A DNA stretch of 64,000 nt from Micromonospora sp. WMMD1082 (GTDB lineage Bacteria > Actinomycetota > Actinomycetes > Mycobacteriales > Micromonosporaceae): NCBI RefSeq assembly GCF_029626175.1, contig NZ_JARUBM010000002.1, positions 2,356,001 to 2,420,000 of the forward strand, written 5' to 3'. A program made the translations under genes and the position numbers. Numbering within the stretch: the stretch's first letter is position 1; every line of letters begins with the position of its first letter. Positions 1 to 8,279 of this stretch are shown one piece after another. The notes beneath the pieces were generated by a model. It was not told the DNA's origin and ran no database searches. It worked only from the letters and a program-made list of their open reading frames with translations.

Positions 1-748
1 CGAGATGCCTGCCGTTGTAGGGGGCGTGGGTGAAGTCCTTCAGCGAGACCCATCCCGATGCCGGGTTCGCCAGCGATCCCGTCGAGGTCCAGCGGTACGT
101 CGACGGCAGGTTGCACGTGCCGGTTGGCGGCGGCGTGGTGGGTGGTGGCGTGGTGGGGCTGGCCCCGCCGTCGACTCGGACGAGTTGCCACTGCTGGTGG
201 CTGCCGTTGAAGTCGTCGTACTGCACGATGTTCCCCGCGTCGGCGGTCGAGGCGTTCTGCACCTCCACCACCTTGTTGCTGTTCCGGTTGATCAGTCGGA
301 CGTAGCCACCGGCCGAGTCCGCCAGGCGGAACTGCTGGTTGGCCCCGTTGCCGTCGGTCCACTGCACGATGCTGGCACCGTTGGCGGTCGACCAGTTGTA
401 GACGTCCAGCACCTTGCCGGACAGCCGCGACCGCAACCGGTAGTAGCCGCCACCCGAGTCCACGAACTGCCACTGCTGCTGGGTGCCGTTGTTCCGCGGC
501 CACTGCACGATCCGGGCACCGTCGTTCGTGGCCAGGTTGTACACGTCCAGGGCCTTGCCGCTGTTGCGGTTGATCAGCACGTACCACGCGCTCGTGTCGA
601 CCGTCGCCGCCGCAGCGGGCGTCGACACCGCCACCGCGGCGGCACCACCGGCCATCACCGCCGCCACGCCGGCGGCGCCGACGCGCACCCACCACCCACG
701 CCGCCGCGCCGGTGGCGAGATCAATGGAGACCTACCAGAGACAAACAT
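1..748 (-). CDS. Secreted GH62 alpha-L-arabinofuranosidase with N-terminal ricin-type lectin (CBM13), 3' end outside window
   Basis: The 249 visible residues begin with an Arg-rich N-terminus and a hydrophobic signal segment ending in an Ala-rich stretch near residue 48. A ricin B-type domain follows (about 52-195) with three repeats ending in QQW/QQF motifs, then a Pro/Thr linker. The last part, starting around [12 protein letters not shown] and continuing through [11 protein letters not shown], matches the start of the GH62 catalytic domain. This family removes arabinose side chains from arabinoxylan outside the cell. The ATG at 746-748 is preceded by a strong GGAGG ribosome site. The gene diverges from the GH30 xylanase. 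The catalytic residues lie beyond the window, so activity cannot be judged. The family call rests on recognising the N-terminal GH62 segment. Confidence 0.85.
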   Translation of the reverse strand, partial: MFVSGRSPLISPPARRRGWWVRVGAAGVAAVMAGGAAAVAVSTPAAAATVDTSAWYVLINRNSGKALDVYNLATNDGARIVQWPRNNGTQQQWQFVDSGGGYYRLRSRLSGKVLDVYNWSTANGASIVQWTDGNGANQQFRLADSAGGYVRLINRNSNKVVEVQNASTADAGNIVQYDDFNGSHQQWQLVRVDGGASPTTPPPTTPPPTGTCNLPSTYRWTSTGSLANPASGWVSLKDFTHAPYNGRHL

Positions 749-1097
749 GATCCTCCTTCACTGACCAACAGCCGATCGGGCTACCCGAAGATCGGCACAC
801 CTCGGTGCCCGACCGGCCACGCCTCGGCGTTAGCGGTGCGGAGCACTTGATAGCGTTAACATAGACGCACGTGACATCCCGTGCCGTTCGAGGTCTGGCA
901 TGATGCGGCCCGCCCGGTGAGCCGAAGACCTCGTCGCCCCGCCATCGACAGTGAGCGATAACATGTCGTTCGTCAAGGCGTAACAACCGATCCAGCGTGG
1001 CTGGCCGGGTTGCGAGCACGTGGCGGCGGAGCTATGTTATCGAGAACATTGACGTAGACCTATGCTCGATCGCCGTACCGCACCAGTGGAGTAGATC
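749..1097. promoter_or_regulatory. Divergent control region with three ATAACAT-type operator candidates
   Basis: No gene is visible in this 349-bp gap between the divergent GH62 and GH30 genes. It holds three related 16-bp sites. The one at 1034-1049 is ATGTTATCGAGAACAT, a near-perfect palindrome. The others, at 847-862 (TTGATAGCGTTAACAT) and 949-964 (CAGTGAGCGATAACAT), share the half-site CGWTAACAT and match 11 of 16 positions of its reverse complement. Spacing and symmetry resemble LacI-family operators. The site at 1034-1049 lies about 50 bp before the GH30 start, and the site at 847-862 about 100 bp before the GH62 start. The regulator is not encoded in this window. Confidence 0.5.
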
Positions 1098-2825
1098 GTG
1101 AAGAAGGCCCAGATTCTGTTGGTGGCCGCGGCGACCGCATTGGTCACCGTGGCGGGAGCCGTGACCGCCCCGCCGCTGTCGGCTGCAACGCCTGACATCA
1201 CCGTCGACACCGCCTCGACGTACCAGACCATCGACGGGTTCGGGGCGGCAACCCCGATCTTCGACGGTTCCGGCAGCCCGTGGACGACCGGCGAAACTCA
1301 GACACTCGTCGGTCTGGGCCAAGGGCAACTCGGCCTGTCGATCGTGCGGACCGTGGTGTCGCCGGTATCGACCGAGTGGGGCCTGCACGCGAGCAGCCTG
1401 CAGACGGCCAAGTCCTACGGCTCCGATGTCAAGATTCTTGCCTCGCCCTGGACGGCTCCCGCCCACTTCAAGACGAACAACAGCAGGGTCGGCGGCGGCA
1501 AGCTCAGGACCGACTACTACGACGACTATGCCGAGCACCTCAACAGTTACGTGCAGTACATGAAGAACCAGGGCGTCACGATCGACGTGACCTCGGTTCA
1601 GAATGAGCCGGATTGGCACCCTGACTACGATTCGATGGACTGGACCGGCACCGAGTTGCGCAACTTCGTCCGCGACCATGGCGCCAAGGTCCGGGACACC
1701 CGGCTCATGGTCGCCGAGTCCCTGAGGTTCGCCCGCCAGTACTCCGACCCCACACTCCAGGACGCCACCGCGCGCAACAACATCGGCTACGTCGGCGGCC
1801 ACCTCTACGACGCCGAGAACAGTGGAAACCTGTCCCCCTACCCGCTCGCGGCGCAGTACGGCAAGAACCAGTGGATGACCGAGTGGAACCTGCACGCCGC
1901 CGACGGGAACGGTTCGAACATCTGGGGCAATCCCAGCAACGCGGCTGTCTGGAACGAGACCCTCGACGACATCATGCGGACCGTGCACAGGTCGATGGAG
2001 TCCAGTTGGAGCGCGTACATCTGGTGGTACGGCCGCCGCTTCTACTCCTTCATCGGTGACGGCGATTCACAGTACGGGACCACGAAGGGCGCGGTCCTCA
2101 AGCGCGGCCACGCATTCTCCCAGTACGCCAAGTACGTCCGGCCCGGCGACAAGCGCGTCGCCCTGTCGAAGAGCGCGCGGGCCTCTTCCCTGGAGGTCAC
2201 CGCCTACCGGGGCAGGGGCAAGATCGTGCTGGTGATTCTGAACCGCTCGAACAGTGCGGTCGACAACGCCGTCGTGCAGGTCCCGCAGGGCATCTCGCGG
2301 GCCGAGCACGTCGTCACTGCACAGAGTCTGGGCGCCCAGTCACAGCCGGCGAATGTGAGCGGCGGACAGGTGACTGTCAATGTTCCTGCCCGGAGCATCT
2401 CCACGGTCATCGTCGACGAGGGCTCCGCCACCAGCCCGCCGCCGACCACGACACCACCGACCACCCCGCCACCGACCACCACCCCGCCGACCACCCCGCC
2501 ACCTACCGGCATCGGAGCCTGCCGGGTGACCAATTCGATCAACGCATGGAACACCGGCCTGGTCGACAACATCACCATCACCAACACCGGCACGAGCGCC
2601 GTCAACGGCTGGTCGCTGAGGTTCACCCTCGGGTCCGGCCAGACCATCACCTCGGGCTGGAACGCCACGTACTCACCGACCAGTGGTCAGGTGACCGCGA
2701 CGAACGTCAGCCATAACGCCTCCATACCACCGGGAGGCTCCACCACCATCGGTTTCCAGGCCAGCCATGGCGGCAACGACGCCGCACCGAGCGGCTTCAC
2801 CCTCAATGGCACCGCCTGTAGCTGA
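1098..2825 (+). CDS. Secreted GH30 xylanase (glucuronoxylanase type) with C-terminal CBM2
   Basis: This 575-aa enzyme has a signal peptide (about 1-29), a GH30 domain (about 35-445), a Pro/Thr linker with PPTTTPP repeats and a C-terminal CBM2 of about 100 residues. Both catalytic glutamates are visible: the acid/base in VQNEPDW and the nucleophile in WMTEWNLH. The arrangement fits GH30 subfamily 8 xylanases, which cut xylan at glucuronic-acid-substituted positions. CBM2 modules bind cellulose or xylan. The start is the GTG at 1098 with GTGGAG upstream. Together with the divergent GH62 gene it suggests a small arabinoglucuronoxylan-degrading locus. The subfamily is inferred from overall sequence pattern, not from an alignment. 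Confidence 0.88.
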   Translation: MKKAQILLVAAATALVTVAGAVTAPPLSAATPDITVDTASTYQTIDGFGAATPIFDGSGSPWTTGETQTLVGLGQGQLGLSIVRTVVSPVSTEWGLHASSLQTAKSYGSDVKILASPWTAPAHFKTNNSRVGGGKLRTDYYDDYAEHLNSYVQYMKNQGVTIDVTSVQNEPDWHPDYDSMDWTGTELRNFVRDHGAKVRDTRLMVAESLRFARQYSDPTLQDATARNNIGYVGGHLYDAENSGNLSPYPLAAQYGKNQWMTEWNLHAADGNGSNIWGNPSNAAVWNETLDDIMRTVHRSMESSWSAYIWWYGRRFYSFIGDGDSQYGTTKGAVLKRGHAFSQYAKYVRPGDKRVALSKSARASSLEVTAYRGRGKIVLVILNRSNSAVDNAVVQVPQGISRAEHVVTAQSLGAQSQPANVSGGQVTVNVPARSISTVIVDEGSATSPPPTTTPPTTPPPTTTPPTTPPPTGIGACRVTNSINAWNTGLVDNITITNTGTSAVNGWSLRFTLGSGQTITSGWNATYSPTSGQVTATNVSHNASIPPGGSTTIGFQASHGGNDAAPSGFTLNGTACS

Positions 2826-2830
2826 GCACC

Positions 2831-2856
2831 CTGGCCGGGTCCGGACGCCCGGCCAG
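2831..2856. terminator. Hairpin between convergent genes
   Basis: CTGGCCGGG and CCCGGCCAG form a perfect 9-bp GC-rich stem around an 8-base loop, just after the GH30 stop and before the 3' end of the convergent gene. No U-tract is visible, as is usual in high-GC actinobacteria. Confidence 0.6.
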
Positions 2857-2915
2857 CCGGCTCCGTCGTTCCAGTCCAACACCCTGCCCGCGCGGGTGAT
2901 GTCGCTCGCTGGAGG

Positions 2916-4520
2916 TCAGCGGAAGAAGCGCAGGACGCTGCCCGGCGAAGCCAGATGCTCCTCCACCCGCAGGTAACAGTCGAAGGCGAAGACCTGCGGG
3001 TCCAGGTAGCCGTCACCCGCCACGCGGGTGTAACGGTTGATCACCGACGTGACGACCGGGTACGCGGTGCGCAGCACGCTCTCCAGCAACGGGCCGTCGG
3101 TCACACCGCCGTGCAGGACCAGGTTCCGTTGCCGGTAGAGGGCCCGCAGGCTGCGGTTGAGCCGATCCCGGAGCAGCTTGACGTGGGCCGGGTCCAGCAG
3201 CCGCGCGGTGTGCGCCAGGTGCAGGCGTACGGCGGAGTGGGAGAGCTGCTGGTGTTCCCCCGCCCGCAGCGCCTCCTCAAGCCGGGCGATGCGGGCGTTG
3301 CCCTCGGTCGCCAGCAGCTCACCGGCGAGCGGGTCATCCTTGCACCGCGACAGCAGCATGCCGACGGAGTTCTGCAGGTCCGAGCGGATGAAGGCGATCG
3401 TCGCGATGTCGGCGGCGCGGCTCGCTGCCTCCACCTTTCCCGCGTCGCCGGGGGTGGCGAACAGGACCTCGATCGCCGCCCACAACATGCCGGCCACTGC
3501 GGCTCCCACCACCAGGGAGGCGGACTGGATGAACTCGATCGCCACCTCCAGGCGATTGTCCGAGCTGAACGGGCCCAGCTCGGGGCGCTCCAGGTGGTAG
3601 CCGGGAATCCGGCTCTGCATGTCGGTGGCGGGCGGGATCCGCCGCGGGTCTCGCACACCCCTGATCCAGGCGAGGCGGTAGAGCTGTGGTGGCCGTCCGG
3701 AGCGCAGGTTCGCGCGGTTCGTGATGCGGTGCAGGGCCGCGGCCACCTGGCGCAACGCGCCGTAGATGTCCCACTGTTCGCTGCGATAGAGGATGCCGCC
3801 GTGCACGCGCGGCGGCGGCCGGAAGCCGTTCGCCTCGAACCAGGCCCGCACCTCGGCGGCGCTCATCCAGCCGTCGGTGGCGAGCGAGTCGGGACTGGCC
3901 GCTCTCTCCAGCACCACCATGATCTCGGCCCAGCCCCGACCGGTGTCGTAGAGCGTGATCAGCTGTGCCAGGAAGCCGTCGAGGTCGATCTCGGCGGTGG
4001 TGTGCTTCGCCCGGTAGTCGAGCCAACGGACGAGGTACTCGGCGCTGATGCCGGCGTCCAGCAGGAAGGCGGCCAACAGGCCGGCACTCTCCGGTGGCGT
4101 GACCCTGGTCCTGGGGTCCGGCGCCACCGCATCCGCGTAGCCGGGCCGCTGGAACTCGCGCCGCCAGTTGGCCAGGTAGGACGCCTTCCACTGCGGCACG
4201 AGCGCGGCGAAGGCACGAAAGCGGTGTGAGCTGGGGCCGAACTCGTCGGCGTTGCGAGGCAGTTTCCTCAGCAGCGAGCCTCGCAGGCTCGGGTCGCCCA
4301 GGCCCGGATCCGCCTTGACCTGCTCCAGCACCTGCGGCTTGAGTTCCTCGAACGACGAGCCGGACAGGACGCTCTGCTTCACCTGGGCACCCGCCAGCAG
4401 CAGTTCCTCGACGAGGGCGGTGGTGCTGCTGGTCCACAACGTGGACGTCCAACCGGGACGGCTGCTCAGGTAGCGCGTCATCTCACCGACGAGTTGCCCG
4501 GCGTACTCGCCCTTGATCAC
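2916..4520 (-). CDS. Hypothetical protein with HEPN (Apea-like) motif near the C-terminus
   Basis: A 534-aa cytosolic protein not recognised over most of its length. Near the C-terminus is RALYRQRNLVLHGG, where RNLVLH fits the R-x4-H signature of HEPN ribonuclease domains and the surrounding pattern resembles the Apea-like HEPN group. A hydrophobic stretch (VVGAAVAGMLWAAIEVLF) precedes it, as is common for the first helix of this fold. HEPN proteins often act as RNases in defence or stress modules; here that is inference. The start is a GTG abutting the stop of the upstream membrane gene, with no clear ribosome site. An ATG at 4479-4481 is a possible alternative. Confidence is high that it is a gene, moderate for HEPN. 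Confidence 0.7.
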   Translation of the reverse strand: MIKGEYAGQLVGEMTRYLSSRPGWTSTLWTSSTTALVEELLLAGAQVKQSVLSGSSFEELKPQVLEQVKADPGLGDPSLRGSLLRKLPRNADEFGPSSHRFRAFAALVPQWKASYLANWRREFQRPGYADAVAPDPRTRVTPPESAGLLAAFLLDAGISAEYLVRWLDYRAKHTTAEIDLDGFLAQLITLYDTGRGWAEIMVVLERAASPDSLATDGWMSAAEVRAWFEANGFRPPPRVHGGILYRSEQWDIYGALRQVAAALHRITNRANLRSGRPPQLYRLAWIRGVRDPRRIPPATDMQSRIPGYHLERPELGPFSSDNRLEVAIEFIQSASLVVGAAVAGMLWAAIEVLFATPGDAGKVEAASRAADIATIAFIRSDLQNSVGMLLSRCKDDPLAGELLATEGNARIARLEEALRAGEHQQLSHSAVRLHLAHTARLLDPAHVKLLRDRLNRSLRALYRQRNLVLHGGVTDGPLLESVLRTAYPVVTSVINRYTRVAGDGYLDPQVFAFDCYLRVEEHLASPGSVLRFFR

Positions 4521-4982
4521 TCACACCGCCGCTCTGCCGGACCGGCGCAGCCGGACCGCCTGGACGGCGGCGACGACGAGGAGGACCAACAGCACCGGGC
4601 CACCGGCGAGCAGGACGAGGCCGGCACCGATGTTGGCGCCGATCGCCCCGGCGGTCACCACCCGCCAGGCGACACCGATCAGCACGGCGGACGCCAGCAG
4701 CGGCGCGAGCACCGTCCACCAGCGCGGGTGCAGCGCGCGGGTGGCCGTGGCGCGGGCCAGCAGCGCCAGCGAGACGACCACCAGCGCGGTGGCCAGCACG
4801 CCGAGCACGCGCTCCTCGGTAGCGCCCAGGTCGATCGGCCGTACGGCGTAGTCCAGCGGCTCGCCCTCGGCGGCCAGCCGCCGGGCCTCCGCGTTCGTCA
4901 GGTCGCCGACCAGCCAGGCGGTCGCCACCGGCGCACTCACCAGCAACACCACCGCCAGCGCCGGAACCGCCCGTCTCAGCAT
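4521..4982 (-). CDS. Small integral membrane protein
   Basis: 153 aa with an N-terminal hydrophobic segment (about 3-24), an outside loop containing the motif ATEERVLGVLA, and three further hydrophobic segments (about 57-75, 88-110, 118-142), ending in a basic tail. Function is not recognised. Its stop directly abuts the GTG of the HEPN-like gene, so the two are probably cotranscribed. The EERVLGV motif followed by membrane helices recurs in the 119-aa membrane protein at 28084-28443, suggesting distant paralogy. The start is the ATG at 4980-4982, with only a weak ribosome site. Confidence 0.65.
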   Translation of the reverse strand: MLRRAVPALAVVLLVSAPVATAWLVGDLTNAEARRLAAEGEPLDYAVRPIDLGATEERVLGVLATALVVVSLALLARATATRALHPRWWTVLAPLLASAVLIGVAWRVVTAGAIGANIGAGLVLLAGGPVLLVLLVVAAVQAVRLRRSGRAAV

Positions 4983-5082
4983 GACGCCCGTCCGCTGCGC
5001 GTCGCTATCTCGATCGGGCCACCCCGGGCAATCATTCTCGTCTTCATCGCCTCACCATAGTGATCCGCATCGCTGCCGGCGT

Positions 5083-5109
5083 GGCCGGCCGACCCGAGAG
5101 CCGGCCGGC
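5083..5109. terminator. GC-rich hairpin after the lamin-tail gene
   Basis: GGCCGGC and GCCGGCC pair around a 10-13 base loop just beyond the stop of the minus-strand secreted protein, consistent with a terminator. Confidence 0.5.
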
Positions 5110-5118
5110 CTCGGCGGC

Positions 5119-5577
5119 TCAGCAGTTGGTGTGGCCCTTGCCCTTCTTCGTCCAGGCGCACTTGTCGATCAGCTTGCCGCTGGCGTTGCGCAGGTACGCG
5201 GTGTCGCCGGTGTTGTTCCAGATGTAGTTGCCCGAGCCCCAGTAGCGGGTGCTGGCGGTGTTCTTGCCCTTGCCGGTCCGGATGACGATGCTCTTGCCCT
5301 TGGCGAGCTTGACGTTCCCGCTGAACGTGTAGACGTGGTTGGCCTTGTCGCGCAGCGTCCAGTTCTTCAGGTTGATGGTGCGGGCACGCCGGTTGGTCAG
5401 CTTCACGTACTCGGCGTTGAGGCTGGCCTTCGAGCGGTTGTCCACACCCGGCGAGTCGTAGTAGACCTTCGTGATCTCGATGGCCGGGGTGGCGGCCTGC
5501 GCCGGCGCGGCGACGGCGAGCGAACCACCCACCGTCACGGCGAGCGCGGCCACGAGCCCGATGAGCCTTCTCGTCAT
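5119..5577 (-). CDS. Secreted lamin-tail-domain (LTD) protein
   Basis: 152 aa. A signal peptide (1-28, cleavage near AQAA/TPA) leads into one lamin tail domain (about 32-152): ITKVYYDSPG, then AEYVKLTNR, NLKNWTLRD, YTFSG and a conserved pattern ending in KCAWTKKG. LTD domains are Ig-like beta sandwiches found in secreted bacterial proteins, often next to nucleases or surface enzymes; here the domain is the whole mature protein. The tail is Lys-rich. Role unknown; binding to a polymer or nucleic acid is possible. Single-gene unit flanked by hairpins. Confidence 0.8.
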   Translation of the reverse strand: MTRRLIGLVAALAVTVGGSLAVAAPAQAATPAIEITKVYYDSPGVDNRSKASLNAEYVKLTNRRARTINLKNWTLRDKANHVYTFSGNVKLAKGKSIVIRTGKGKNTASTRYWGSGNYIWNNTGDTAYLRNASGKLIDKCAWTKKGKGHTNC

Positions 5578-5886
5578 GTGTTACCCCCACTGACGGCGCC
5601 GGGAATCCGGCGCGGATCCGTCACGCCGACGCGTGACGCAGCGAGGCTAACGACGTGTCACGGCAAGGTGAACACCCCGCGCATGCCGTGCGACCGATTA
5701 GAGCCGGCCGGCGTCTCGCGGGCACCCGGCCGGCCCGACCCCACCGACCGGTCCGCGCTCCCCGACCCGGCGCCCGCCGATGATCGGCCGGCCGAACGGC
5801 GTCTCCCGGCCACGCGTTCGGCAGCCACGTCGGACCATCCGGCGCCGGCCGCCGTCGCGGCGGCTCACCCCCTGCGTCGGAGGCGG
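5578..5886. other. 309-bp intergenic region with a hairpin
   Basis: No convincing gene. It must contain the promoter of the lamin-tail gene. A perfect 9-bp inverted repeat, GCCGGCCGG/CCGGCCGGC at 5703-5734, probably terminates the phosphoesterase gene read leftward from 6666. Confidence 0.5.
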
Positions 5887-6666
5887 TCAGAAGCCGCAGG
5901 TCATGCCGGCGGTGTGGCTGACCTGGACGGTGTGCGTGACACATCCCGCGCCGGTCACCGCGTGCAGCAGCAACGCGGTCGGCTCGGCGACCCAGCCGAC
6001 CTGCTCCTCGCCGCTCATCGTCAGCGTGACCTGCCGCCAGGTGCTCGGCGCGACCGAGAGCACCGCACCGGCGAAGGTCGCGGTCACCGGCCGGTGCAGA
6101 TGGCCGGCGGCGACGCGTACCACGTGGGGGTGCCGGAGCAGCACCTCGGCGAGCGCCGGACCGTCGTCGAGCCGGATCGCGTCGGCGGCCGGGATGCCGA
6201 CCTCGACCGGCGGATGGTGCAGGCAGACCACGGCCGGCACCTCGGGACGCGCCGCCAGCACCCCGTCGAGCCAGCCGAGCTGCTCGTCGCCGAGCCGCCC
6301 GCCGTTCGAGCCGGGGACCAGCGAGTCCAGCACCACCACGGTCGCCGTGGGGTGGTCGACCTGGTAGTGCGCGGAGAAGCCACCGCCGAGCCAGGGCGTG
6401 CCGCCGAAGGCGTCGAGCAGCGACTCCCGATCGTCGTGGTTGCCGGTGGCCAGGTGCACCGGCAACGGGAACCGCCCGAGCACCTCGCGCAGCACGGCGT
6501 ACTCGTCGGGGCGACCGTGATCGGCCAGGTCACCGGTGATGACCACACAGTCGGGCCGCGGGTTCAGCGCCAGCACCCGGCCGAGCGCGCGGTGCAGGCC
6601 GGCGGCCGGTTCGGCGCCGAGCACGCCGGTGGTCAGGTGCGGATCGCTGAGGTGGGCGATGAGCAT
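5887..6666 (-). CDS. Metallophosphoesterase, cAMP phosphodiesterase (CpdA)-like
   Basis: 259 aa, a complete calcineurin-like phosphoesterase domain with all metal-binding blocks: D8/H10 in LSDPH, D46 in GDLAD, N76/H77 in GNHDD, H150/H151 in CLHHPP and H189/H191 in GHLHR. This set and the length match the class III cyclic nucleotide phosphodiesterase group (CpdA/Rv0805). Substrate assignment is by family only; other phosphodiesters are possible. Cytosolic, monocistronic. A 36-bp repeated element lies about 70 bp upstream of the ATG, oriented toward this gene. Confidence 0.82.
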   Translation of the reverse strand: MLIAHLSDPHLTTGVLGAEPAAGLHRALGRVLALNPRPDCVVITGDLADHGRPDEYAVLREVLGRFPLPVHLATGNHDDRESLLDAFGGTPWLGGGFSAHYQVDHPTATVVVLDSLVPGSNGGRLGDEQLGWLDGVLAARPEVPAVVCLHHPPVEVGIPAADAIRLDDGPALAEVLLRHPHVVRVAAGHLHRPVTATFAGAVLSVAPSTWRQVTLTMSGEEQVGWVAEPTALLLHAVTGAGCVTHTVQVSHTAGMTCGF

Positions 6667-6733
6667 CGGGCCTCCACTCGACCGGAAACCCCCACGCTAC
6701 CGGCACGGCGCCGCGCGCATGATCCCACAGGCC

Positions 6734-6769
6734 GCGTCCACACCCTGTGGATAGCACATGTGTACGACG
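6734..6769 (-). repeat. 36-bp repeated element, copy 1 (LexA-like half plus TCCACAG palindrome)
   Basis: Read on the minus strand this segment matches 28786-28821 at 34 of 36 positions. It begins with TCGTACACATGTGCTA, which resembles the actinobacterial SOS box TCGAAC-N4-GTTCGA (imperfect here), and continues into TCCACAGGGTGTGGA, a near palindrome that includes a DnaA-box-like CTATCCACA. It sits upstream of the minus-strand phosphoesterase and of the plus-strand GGDEF gene. Confidence 0.6.
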
Positions 6770-6853
6770 ACAGGTCGCTCCCCGCCCCGCGTGAGTACGC
6801 TTGATCGGCGACCCGGCGCCACCGGGAACGATCCGACCTGGGACGACGTACGA

Positions 6854-8272
6854 GTGGATCACCAGAAAGTCCTCCGTGACGTGACGGTCCGCCTGCCCAT
6901 GGCGTCGACCGTCGCCGAGGCCTGCGAGGCGGCGGTCGGCGCCCTCGCCCGACACACCCCGGCCACCATCGCCGTGCTGCTGCACGTCCACGGCCGGCTC
7001 CGCTGCGTCGCCGCCACCGGCTCCTGGCAGGTCTTCGCCACCGTCGCGCCGGATGCCGGGATCGTCGGCCGAGTCTACACCGGTGGGCGTCCGGCCGTCG
7101 TCCCGGACGTAACCGCCGACGCCGACCACATCCCGGTACGCCCCGATGTCACCGCCGAGGTGTGCGTACCGGTCCTGGACCCGGCGGGTCGGGCCATCGG
7201 CGTACTCGACCTGCAATGGACCGGCCCGGCCGACCTCGTCTCGTGGCGGGCGATCGCCGAGCGGGTCGCGGGCCGCCTCGGCGCCCGCGTCGTGTCGCTC
7301 GGCGGGCCGGCGGAGAGCCGCAGCGAGAAGCTGCTCCGGCACGCCTCCGCGATGACCGCCGCCACCACCGAGTGGGACCTGATGGCCGCCGCGATCGGCG
7401 CAGCCCGGGACGTGTCGACCCTCGCCGCGGCCGTGCTGCTGCTCGGCGGTCGGGGCGGCCCCCGGCTCGGTGCCCCGACGGTGGCTCCCGGAGAGTTGGA
7501 GACGCGGATGCGCGCCGAGCTGGCTGAGCTGGCTCCGCCGGCGCTGCGGCGCATCATCGACCGGGCCCACCGCTACGGCGCCGGCTACACCCTGGGCGAG
7601 GCCGGCCACCCGCCCACTGACGAGCACGAGCCGCTGGTCCGGTCCGGGGTACGCACGCTGGTGGCGGTGCCGTTCGGGCCGCCCGATCGCGGCGGGGTGC
7701 TGCTGGTCGCCGACGAGCGGCTGTTGCGACCGGATCCGACCACGGTCAACCTCATGGAGCTGCTGGCCGGGCAGGCGTGGAGCTGCCTGGACCGGTTGCG
7801 CACCCTGGATCGGCTACGCGAGCAGGCCAGCTCCGATCCGCTGACCGGGCTGCGACACACCGGCCCGTTCGGGCAGCGGATCGCCACCGCCACCCCCGGG
7901 CGCACCGCCCTGCTGGCGATCGACGTGGACGGTTTCAAGACCGTCAACGACACGTACGGCCACCAGGCGGGCGACCGGGTGCTGGTCGGCCTCGCCCGGG
8001 CGCTGGAGGGTGCGCTCCGCCAGGGCGACGAGTTGTACCGGATCGGCGGGGACGAGTTCGTCGCGGTGATCGAGGTCAGCCACCCCGAGGAGGCGGTACG
8101 GGTCGCCGAACGGCTCACCGGTGCCGCCCGCCAGGTCGGCCGGACGATCAGCGTCGGCGTGGCGCTCCCCCGCCCGGGCGAGTTGCCCGAGCTGGCCCTG
8201 CGCCGCGCCGATCAGGCCCTCTATGCGGTCAAACGCCAGGGCCGCGACGGCGTCCACCTCTCCGCCGCCTAA
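6854..8272 (+). CDS. GAF-GGDEF diguanylate cyclase
   Basis: 472 aa, soluble. Two GAF-like sensor regions (about 10-135 and 160-310) precede a GGDEF domain (about 320-470). The active-site GGDEF is intact at 398-402 and is preceded five residues earlier by RQGD, the RxxD inhibitory site, so the enzyme should make c-di-GMP from two GTP and be product-inhibited. No EAL domain and no membrane segment. The start is placed at the GTG at 6854 because the following VDHQKVLRDVTVR begins the conserved part; the reading frame is open further upstream to 6758. c-di-GMP controls development in actinomycetes, but the signal sensed here is unknown. Confidence 0.88.
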   Translation: MDHQKVLRDVTVRLPMASTVAEACEAAVGALARHTPATIAVLLHVHGRLRCVAATGSWQVFATVAPDAGIVGRVYTGGRPAVVPDVTADADHIPVRPDVTAEVCVPVLDPAGRAIGVLDLQWTGPADLVSWRAIAERVAGRLGARVVSLGGPAESRSEKLLRHASAMTAATTEWDLMAAAIGAARDVSTLAAAVLLLGGRGGPRLGAPTVAPGELETRMRAELAELAPPALRRIIDRAHRYGAGYTLGEAGHPPTDEHEPLVRSGVRTLVAVPFGPPDRGGVLLVADERLLRPDPTTVNLMELLAGQAWSCLDRLRTLDRLREQASSDPLTGLRHTGPFGQRIATATPGRTALLAIDVDGFKTVNDTYGHQAGDRVLVGLARALEGALRQGDELYRIGGDEFVAVIEVSHPEEAVRVAERLTGAARQVGRTISVGVALPRPGELPELALRRADQALYAVKRQGRDGVHLSAA

Positions 8273-8279
8273 CTCCCAT

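Noticed and set aside
4981..6804. 607-residue plus-strand frame over the lamin-tail and phosphoesterase genes
   Set aside because: Opposite-strand shadow; both minus-strand genes have clear motifs.
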